Below, one piece after another: positions 56,742 to 64,000 of a stretch of DNA of 64,000 bases (position 1 is the stretch's first letter; each line of letters starts with the position of its first letter). Both the position numbers and the translations under genes were made by a program. The stretch is taken from the NCBI GenBank assembly GCA_023101725.1, contig JALJCO010008708.1:62001-126000 (forward strand), written 5' to 3'. Below the pieces are notes generated by a model. That model searched no databases and was not told the origin of the DNA. It worked only from the letters and a program-made list of their open reading frames with translations. Source of the stretch: Atherinomorus stipes (taxonomy: Eukaryota > Chordata > Actinopteri > Atheriniformes > Atherinidae).

Positions 56742-58764
56742 TTTTCAAAGTGTCGGAAACAGATAACAAAGGTGCTGTTTGCAATGACTGCTTTTTTTTC
56801 TGCTTTGATATTGGTATCGATATCAGTTATTGGTCACATGAGTTTTAAAATATCGGGATATCGGTCAAAATTCCAATATAGTGCATCCCTAATTATTTTG
56901 ATGCAAAATGATGCAAATGATACAGTAAGTCCCACTACCAGCAGTGACTTCAGAGGACAGTTTATCATATTCCAGCAGCAGCAGGTAAAGCTTTGACTGT
57001 AGGGTAATAACACCCTCTTCCTCGTGTCAGCATTGACTTAAACGCATCTCCAATGTCATCAATGGCTGAAGCTCATTTCTACTTAATGTCAGAGTCAGAC
57101 TGGAGACATGCACGTTTCATTTGCCGCTGTAATGACATAAACATCAATCTGTCTGAACTGCTGCTTAAATGACTGTGTAACCTTTACAACACTGTTAAAA
57201 AAGAAGTATCATTTCTGCATGAAAACGAGACGCTGGGTAATAAAAACGTTCCTTCACGTTCCTGAACTCGCCGTCAGAGAGTCGACACCCTGAGAGTCAC
57301 TTTGTAAAAGCCTTGCTGATGTTTCCTGTTTTTAAGCCTCACATTAAGATTTTCTGTGAATTTTAACAGGTTTCAGAATCGCTGGGAACAACAACAGATT
57401 GAAAGCTATAAAAAGTAGAATAAAGCCTTTATTACCCGCTGACATTCCCCACGTAATGGAAATATTTTACAGGGCCCCCCATTTATGGACCTCTACCCAC
57501 TATAAATTATTATTATGCAAGAAACATCATGACCAGTGGCATTAACTACTTATATTAAATAGGTTTCCAGAGGGAAGAGTTGACTTGCTATGTGAAGCCT
57601 GGGACAAAATTCAATATGCCGAAATGTTTAACGCTACATTTTTTTATTATCTTCCAAGCATATGTTGGAACGGCTACAGATGATGAAGCTAGCTGCAGGG
57701 CAGAGTGATCGGCACACCTGTCATCTATTTATTTTCTGTCATTTAAGCTATGCTATTAACAGATTTTGACAAATTACTTGTGACCTTTGTCAAGGTTTTG
57801 CTGGAAACGCTGGCTAGCAGCAGCAGCTATGCTAGCCTGCGGCATGTGTGAAATATGCAAAGCTCCCCTAGTTTTTTTATGCAAGGTTTCAGCATGAAAC
57901 TGTTTGGAAATGTTTTGCCTTGCAGGGCCTTCACAGAGAGAAGCGGCGTAGCGCTGAGCTCTGCAAGAATGTTTTCTGAGGCATCCGTAGGTGAGCATAT
58001 GCCACGTTGTGTTGCAGGGAGGGTATCTGTGTGGTGGCCTTTTGCACAAAGCTGCAGCTCCAGCCATGTGGAGGAAGTGCTGGTCGGGGACGGCGTCTCT
58101 GCGGCCCTCTGCCAGACGGCGGCATGCCTGACCAGAAACACAAGGTAAACAAAAACGTACCAACATGGCACAAATCTGTCTGATGAAACCCCCTCGCGTC
58201 ATCCCTTCTCGCTAGAAATGTGCAGAAATGTGTTCAAGTGGTCGAACCGGAGGAGTTAGGTAGCAGCTCACAGAAGGAGGATAAAGGTAGGATTTGGGGG
58301 AGGGGGTGCAGGCGGTTGGCAGGGACGTGGAGATGCTGGTGCATCTGCCTGCGGCAATGGTATTGACGGACATATTTCCCACAGCTCCGTGTCACTGCAG
58401 GATCATAGCACATGATTACGGAGGGGGGGGGATCAGCATGATCGGCTGTCGCTGATTTCCCTGACATCTGTCGCCGAGGTGACACAAGCTGTGATGAGGA
58501 TTGTCCCAGACATGAAATCTTGAGCGGCTTTTGCGCCACGGTGACCAAAGTTCCTGGTGTCCTCAGCTCGAACGACAGAGTGGCTCCTTGTTGGGTTTAA
58601 CCGTGAAATGAAAGGAAAACATCTTTTCAGACGTTCCATAAGTTTATTCTTTATGCAATTCATCCATTCAGACTTCTTAAAGTAACTTCTTTCACCAACT
58701 TAAACATACTGTTCTGCTCAGCTTTGAAATGACCTGTAGTGTCTGTAATTATACACACAACTTA
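56742..58764. other. No supported gene
   Basis: 56815-56895 has 'ttggtatcgatatcagttat' and 'tatagtgcatccctaat', the end of another hAT-like scrap. 57780-58200 has overlapping frames of 142, 114, 97 and 80 residues on both strands; none has a recognised domain, and the four-frame openness points to composition. A G9-type run lies at 58421-58430. Confidence 0.4.
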
Positions 58765-59235
58765 CAGTCATCCTCAAAATGATTCATACCCTCACATTAA
58801 AGAAGAAAAAAATAAGCTGTTAGTAAAATACGTTGAAATGTAACAAAGTATTAATACATAAAAGTTTTATGAAAAACATGACATTGATTTTGAATAGTGG
58901 TTTAACAGAAATATGAAAAAATAAATAAAACAAGTAGACCGTCATGATGGGACTCCTGAACTAAAGTTTTGTTCAGCAAAACGTGGGGCAATCTCTGTCA
59001 TCAGGTGTTTTCTGTAGCATCCAATCAGACGCCTGCACCTGGTGACAGGTATTTTGGTCCACTATTTATGATTTTTTGTCATTTTTCTGGGATTTTTACA
59101 GAAATTACTCTTTTCAACAATTCAAAAGCAAATTAGAATTTAGTAAATTTTCATTTCTTTAGTTTCCTGTTATTTGAATAACTACTGTGAATTTAGCATT
59201 TTCCTGTATTGTAGGGTATGAAAAAAAAATTGAGG

Positions 59236-59236
<1 letters not shown>
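58765..59236. mobile_element. Tc1-like TIR remnant at TA repeat, copy 2
   Basis: The left end 'cagtcatcctcaaaatgatt' follows TA (58763-58764); the right end reads 'gggtatgaaaaaaaaattga' before a (TA)n tract. The interior A-rich block with 'gacattgattttgaatagtg' matches 22684-23134. No transposase is left. Confidence 0.65.

Positions 59237-59237
<1 letters not shown>

Positions 59238-59325
<88 letters not shown>
59238..59325. repeat. (TA)n microsatellite
   Basis: Two (TA)n tracts separated by 'cacatatacaa'; it adjoins the Tc1-like remnant on the left. Confidence 0.93.
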
Positions 59326-59330
<5 letters not shown>

Positions 59331-59332
59331 TA

Positions 59333-59672
59333 CGGCTGCCACAATTAATCGACTAATTGACTAATCGTCAACTATCAAGTCAGCGACTAATTTTATACTC
59401 GACTAATTGTTTATTGTTTATAAGCTTTGTTTTTCCTCTTAAAATTGCCACTGCTGCACCTTCCACTGCCTTGTCCGCCTTTCTGTCTGGTCAGCTTTTC
59501 TTGAATTGCTTATTGACATAAACACACACACCACCAGTCAAAAGTTTGAACACGTTTTCCCATTAGATTTAATGAGAAAGTGTCCAAACATTTGACTGGT
59601 TCTGTAAATATGCTGCAACTTTTGCGTGATCCGGTTAGTCGAACAATTGACAAAATAATAGTTTGTGACAGC

Positions 59673-59678
<6 letters not shown>
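59333..59678. mobile_element. hAT-like element with nested Tc1-like element
   Basis: The left 'acggctgccacaattaatcg' and 'actaattgactaatcg' are inverted at the right as 'cggttagtcgaacaattgac' and 'tttgtgacagccca'. This 'ggctgtcacaattaatcgac' terminus is common in fish hAT-like short elements. A second, smaller TIR element lies at 59526-59609. (TA)n follows at 59677-59728. Confidence 0.65.
59526..59609. mobile_element. Minimal nested Tc1-like TIR pair
   Basis: 'ccagtcaaaagtttgaacac' and 'gtgtccaaacatttgactgg' are inverted around a 40 bp centre; 'tctgta' follows at the right. Only the two TIR ends of a Tc1-like element remain, about 85 bp in all. Confidence 0.7.
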
Positions 59679-59735
<57 letters not shown>

Positions 59736-59887
59736 TATTTATATAAATGTATATATATACAGTAGCTACATACAGTTTGAAATATAAGCCAAGTATACTT
59801 CACCATACTACTAAGGATGTATAATATATAAATGTAAACTTCAAGTAATTTGCATTAGTTTTTTGTATAAAAAGAATATACTCATAT

Positions 59888-60290
59888 AGGGCTGTGCGGT
59901 ATACAGGTTCATACTGAAAACCGGTGTTTATTTTCTAATGATATAGCCAGTGAATAGTCCAGAAAACGTCTGGAACGTGTGCAGTGGGAAAGTGCTTCAG
60001 CGGGGACCCAAAGCTGCTGGACACAAACACCAAAGCTAAAAGCCAGTCAAAAAAATGTCAAATTAAAGCACAAGTTGTTTACCAGGAACTAATTCCCAAA
60101 AGAGGGGCCACATCTATGGTTTGGAGGTTTTCTGGCTTTAAAAGATCGGACGTGGACCAAACAAGGGTTCACAAATGCTTTTGAGCAAAAGCGGCAGCTG
60201 GCGGCGGTAACATTAGCAGCTAGCTCAGCTGACGACACGTTTACAGTCCCAGCAACTTCTTGATAGGAGACTACATATGAGAAAAAGAGC
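59888..60290 (+). pseudogene. hAT left end and BED zinc-finger transposase remnant
   Basis: The end 'tagggctgtgcggtatac' starts at 59888. From 59984 an open frame of 66 codons includes 'LIPKRGATSMVWRFSGFKRS' and 'DVDQTRVHKCF'; after a frameshift come 'AKAAAGG' and 'NIS'-like codons. 'VWRFSGF' followed by an acidic stretch and the 'C..C' / 'GGNTSNL' region is the layout of a BED-type zinc finger, the N-terminal DNA-binding domain of many hAT transposases. A short deletion has removed part of the Cys pair. The catalytic domain is absent. The copy ends before 60370, where a different hAT element starts. Confidence 0.75.
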
Positions 60291-60492
60291 AAGGAAAGAA
60301 TCGGTCAGATTACAATCATATTTCACCGTGACAAGGACATGGTTCCCATATATATAGCATATGTACACACAGAGCCGTCGCAATGCCTGTGCGAACTGTG
60401 CAACTGCACAGGGCCTCGCGCCACTAGGGGGCCTCGAGCCTGGAGTTTTTGTTTTTTTTCTCCCCAAAGTTAAAAAATATATAATATATATT

Positions 60493-60494
60493 AT

Positions 60495-60531
<37 letters not shown>
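60493..60531. repeat. (TA)n microsatellite
   Basis: Alternating TA of about 30 bp inside the hAT element, replacing part of its 5' region. Confidence 0.85.
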
Positions 60532-60611
60532 GAACAGTTGTTGTGTATATGATCTGTTTCTGTCAAGGTCACACACACTCCAATAAATAAATAAATAAAT
60601 CCAAAAAGCGG

Positions 60612-62169
60612 GATGAAAATGAAAATGAACGCGCTCCTCCAGACCCAGAGCGGATGTTTAGAACAGATTATTTTAATGTGATTGTGGACAAGGCCCTCAC
60701 TGCTCTCCACACCCGTTTTAAACAAATGCAGGAGTTCGGCAACATGTTTGGGTTTCTCTTTGATCTAACCAAACTGCGTGAAATGGTGGAGACCGACCTG
60801 CAAAGACAGTGCATAAGACTGAGTGACGCTCTGACTCGAGAGATATTAATGCCCCGGACCTCTTTGCTGAGTTAAGGATACTTCGAGAGATCATCCCTAA
60901 GGGAAAAACAACAGCGCTTCAAACACTTCGTTACATCAACAAGATAGAAGGAACTGTCATGAACTGTGAGATTGCACTGAGGATTTTACTGACTTGTCCC
61001 ATAACGGTGGCTTCAGGTGAGCGAAGCTTTTCAAAGCTGAAACTTATTAAAAATTATTTGCGCACATCCATGACCACGTTTACATGCCATCAAAATTCGG
61101 GTTAAGGTCAATATTCCGGTTTCTGAAAGATCAGGGATAACCCGTTTACATGCATGAGCAGACAGAGTTACTCCTGTATACATGATTACTGAAATCAATT
61201 GGAATATCCCGACCCAAACCGCGACGCACGGAAAACGTCATGATGACGGTGGATAATGAACCATCCGGAGCCACTGCGGTAAAGCCAGCCAAGTTTCAGA
61301 GTTACAGCCAAAATTACGCCGATTGGCTTGACCGCGGATCCGCAAGAGGCGGCGGGCTTGACTGCAGTCCGGAGTGCTGGTACTGACCCACCAGCATTAC
61401 TTGACGGATCATAGAAGGAGAGAACGTGTCCTGAAAATGCAGCTCGGAGCACATCCACGCTTCCCGTTTCCAGCAGAGTCCCCCGGACAGATGAAGGTCT
61501 CAGCCAGGACTGGTGGGAACGGTTGTAATGATGATGATGAAGGTCTCAGTCAGGACTGGTGGGAACGGTTGTAATGATGAAGTTAACAGACTCCGGCTGG
61601 AGTCAGTGAACTTTCCTCTATCACATCTTCACCAAACTTTTCCATATGAGTGATGGAGCCCCGCGAAGTAACTGTTTGCACACCAGCTCCTCTCGGGATG
61701 CGTGTTGCCATGGTGATGTATAAACTAGCAAGCTGTGCAGAGCACTGTCTGATCGCTAGTACAATATACTCCCTGTAATTTAATCAAAACGCCAAAAATG
61801 CTTGCAGATAGAGCATGCGCAGAACACAATTAAATATTCCTTTCAATGAAGATATTCCAATAAGCGTTTACATGACCAAATATTCCGGTTAGAAAAGGAG
61901 TAACCCAGGGGTAATATTCGGGTTTTTAAAAACCCGAAAATGAGCATATTCGGGGTTTTGCCAGTGTTTACATGACCGTGCGCAACCGGGTTATTGCTAA
62001 ATTCCGGTTATGAAAGAGTTATTTTGGCTGCATGTAAACGCAGTGCATGTCACAGGACCGTCAGTGCGGACTTGCTCTGTTATCGATTGAAAAGGAAAGT
62101 GCATCCAAACCCAATTATAAAGATCTTAGTGATGAGTTTGCAGCCAGAAAGGCAAGAAAGTGGCTCTGA
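60612..62169 (+). pseudogene. hAT transposase C-terminal part, split by an insertion
   Basis: Part 1 (60612-60850) reads 'FRTDYFNVIVDKALTALHTR', 'FKQMQEFGNMFGFLFDLTKL' and 'LSDALTRE'. After a frameshift, part 2 (60857-61072) reads 'DLFAELRILREIIP', 'TALQTLRYINKI' and the hAT dimerisation signature 'ALRILLTCPITVASGERSFS', 'KLKLIKNYLRTSM'. After the insertion at 61076-62045, part 3 (62047-62169) continues 'MSQDRQCGLALLSIE' and ends 'AARKARKWL' and stop. This is the C-terminal third of a hAT transposase of the type that has a DUF4371-like core and a TTF zinc finger; the N-terminal two thirds are deleted. It cannot act by itself. Confidence 0.88.
61076..62045. mobile_element. gtttacatg-ended TIR element inserted in hAT transposase
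   Basis: The left 'acgtttacatgccatcaaaa' is inverted at the right as 'ttttggctgcatgtaaacg'. Behind it 'cgggttaaggtcaatattcc' pairs with 'ttgctaaattccggttatg'. The copies 'catgacc' (61069-61075) and 'catgtca' (62046-62052) flank it and are the duplicated target. Inside, a 50 bp phrase with 'aaggtctcagccaggactgg' is repeated in tandem (61491-61582), and extra inner terminal-like phrases ('gtttacatgacc', 61867 and 61968) suggest a composite. Short frames are not recognisable. Confidence 0.8.
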
Positions 62170-62535
62170 CATGAGTTTCTGGGCAACTAATACATGCGCG
62201 AGTGTAAATATGTTTTATTTGTTATCAAAATGAACGTATGTTATGAATGAAAAGTGACTTGTTTTAAAATGTCAAAGTGTGGAAAATAAAGTGACTGAGC
62301 TGATACAATGGAAAGCCACTTGCATTAAATTTGATCCCCGTTTTAGAAATAAACAGCAAAATGCCTATATGGTATCATTTATATGTATAAACATGACGGT
62401 ATTTAAAAAAATAAACATCCCACCACCAGTGGGATTGTGCATGCAGTAGAACCAGGATTGTCTGACTGTTATTCATGCGTAATAGTGCATCCAGGTCAGA
62501 AAGCAGGGCCTCGCACCTACCCTGCGACGGCCCTG

Positions 62536-64000
62536 CTAATACCTGCTAGTATCTGATAGTATCTACTACCTGCTAGTATCTGATATCTGGTAGGTATCTA
62601 GATTCCACTAGATATCTGATATCTGGTAGGTATCTAGATACCTGCTAGTATCTGATATATGGTAGTATCTAATACCTGCTAGTATCTGATATATGGTAGT
62701 ATCTAATACCTGCTAGTATCTGATATATGGTAGTATCTAATACCTGCTAGTATCTGATATATGGTAGTATCTAATACCTGCTAGTATCTGATATATGGTA
62801 GTATCTTATACCTGCTAGTATCTGATATATGGTAGTATCTAATACCTGCTAGTATCTGATATATGGTAGTATCTTATACCTGCTAGTATCTGATATCTGG
62901 TAATATCTAATACCTGCTAGTATCTGATATCTGGTAGTATCTAATACCTGCTAGTATCTGATATATGGTAGTATCTAATACCTGCTAGTATCTGATATAT
63001 GGTAGTATCTAATACCTGCTAGTATCTGATATATGGTAGTATCTAATTCCTGCTAGTATCTGATATCTGGTAGTATCTAATACCTGCTAGTATCTGATAT
63101 CTGGTAGTATCTAATACCTGCTAGTATCTGATATATGGTAGTATCTAATACCTGCTAGTATCTGATATATGGTAGTATCTTATACCTGCTAGTATCTGAT
63201 ATCTGGTAATATCTAATACCTGCTAGTATCTGATATCTGGTAGTATCTAATACCTGCTAGTATCTGATATATGGTAGTATCTAATACCTGCTAGTATCTG
63301 ATATATGGTAGTATCTAATATCTGCTAGTATCTGATATTTGGTAGTATCTAATACCTGCTAGTATCTGATATCTGGTAGTATCTAATATCTACTAGTATC
63401 TGATATCTAATAGTATCTTATACCTGCTAGTATCTGATATTTGGTAGTATCTAATACCTGCTAGTATCTGATATATGGTAGTATCTAATACCTGCTAGTA
63501 TCTAATATATGGTAGTATCTAATACCTGCTAGTATCTGATATTTGGTAGTATCTAATACCTGCTAGTATCTGATATTTGGTAGTATCTAATACCTGGTAG
63601 TATCTGATATCTGCTAGTATCTAATACCTGCTAGTATCTGATATCTGCTAGTATCTAATACCTGCTAGTATCTGATATATGGTAGTATCTAATACCTGCT
63701 AGTATCTGATATTTGGTAGTATCTAATACCTGCTAGTATCTGATATTTGGTAGTATCTAATACCTGGTAGTATCTGATATCTGCTAGTATCTAATACCTG
63801 CTAGTATCTGATATCTACTAGTATCTAATACCTGCTAGTATCTGATATTTGGTAGTATCTAATACCTGCTAGTATCTGATATTTGGTAGTATCTAATACC
63901 TGCTAGTATCTGATATTTGGTAGTATCTAATACCTGCTAGTATCTGATATCTGCTAGTATCTAATACCTGCTAGTATCTGATATTTGGTAGTATCTAATA
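62536..64000 (+). repeat. 34 bp minisatellite, about 43 units, running out of the window
   Basis: Unit 'tacctgctagtatctgatat' plus a variable 'mtggtagtatctaa' half. The first half is nearly invariant; the second alternates between 'atggtag', 'ctggtag', 'ttggtag' and 'ctgctag' types. Marker variants repeat at exact multiples of 34 bp: the 'atcttatacc' unit at 62871 and 63177 (306 bp, nine units) and the 'tacctggtag' unit at 63591 and 63761 (170 bp, five units). These are higher-order blocks from unequal exchange. The first two units (62536-62640) are irregular. The array continues beyond base 64000. Confidence 0.97.

Larger units (their letters stand above)
60370..62535 (+). mobile_element. 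hAT element with CAGRGCCGTCGCA TIRs, interrupted
   Basis: The left end 'cagagccgtcgca' (60370) and the right end 'tgcgacggccctg' (ending 62535) are inverted with one mismatch. Behind them, 'cagggcctcgcgcc' and 'gcagggcctcgcacc' also occur at both ends. It contains a C-terminal hAT transposase remnant (60612-62169) and a later insertion (61076-62045). The 8 bp flanks 'tgtacaca' and 'ctaatacc' do not match; the right flank is the first base of the 34 bp minisatellite. Confidence 0.8.

Noticed and set aside
57774..58202. Possible exon: 142-codon minus-strand frame with 97-codon plus-strand frame opposite
   Set aside because: Open in at least four frames on both strands, no recognised domain, no convincing splice sites or initiation context.
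59984..61072. A single hAT transposase gene from the BED finger to the dimerisation domain
   Set aside because: A hAT terminal repeat at 60370 lies between the two parts and pairs with 62535, so they belong to different elements.
62536..64000. CRISPR-like appearance of a regular 34 bp direct repeat
   Set aside because: There are no unique spacers; units are directly adjacent and variants form higher-order blocks. The organism is a vertebrate.

Overview
The window looks like non-genic, transposon-packed DNA from a teleost fish. The evidence is the dense mixture of Tc1/mariner-like and hAT-like DNA transposons and their short TIR-bounded derivatives, LINE 3' ends with the fish-type tail 'gggattaataaag', long TA, GATA/GACA and CCAT microsatellites, and Ig-free, intron-free sequence with no credible host exon. 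The species cannot be told from this sequence. I find no supported host protein-coding gene, rRNA, tRNA or CRISPR array; every protein-like reading frame that I can recognise belongs to a decayed transposase or reverse transcriptase.

Layout. 0-5 kb: LINE tail, a Harbinger-like terminal region, a second LINE 3' end, and two copies of a CACACT-ended element, the second carrying a nested palindromic element. 5-19 kb: two inverted copies of an AAAGCAGAACTCAG-ended element (one nested in another element), a degenerate AATAAAGTC repeat tract, a LINE reverse-transcriptase remnant, and a 1 kb imperfect inverted repeat; between them lie unique blocks, some with the texture of conserved non-coding DNA. 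19-24 kb: hAT-type elements (one inserted in a Tc1 remnant with a visible 8 bp duplication) and TA repeats. 24.9-29.3 kb: a GATA/GACA compound microsatellite, then two near full-length Tc1-like elements with broken transposases. 30-44 kb: further hAT-like and Tc1-like remnants, including nested sets in which the order of insertion can be read, and a third near full-length Tc1-like element. 44-52 kb: remnants of an element family that carries a 34 bp motif, a TGA-flanked TIR element, and a large 21 bp minisatellite. 53.2-54.5 kb: a 1.25 kb CCAT array. 55-64 kb: a rearranged copy of the 34-bp-motif element with a 10-unit array, Tc1- and hAT-like elements, a hAT transposase split by a later insertion, and finally a 34 bp minisatellite that runs out of the window.

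The main novelty candidate is not a gene system but a process: the 34 bp unit of the terminal minisatellite (about 43 copies with higher-order repeats) is present as exactly two tandem units inside a dispersed DNA-transposon remnant at 38.2 kb and as an expanded array in another remnant at 55.9 kb. An unrelated dispersed element carries a 21 bp minisatellite in two copies (35.3 and 50.5 kb). This is consistent with transposons seeding minisatellites that then expand in place. All family names come from recognising motifs by eye and need a repeat-library search to confirm.
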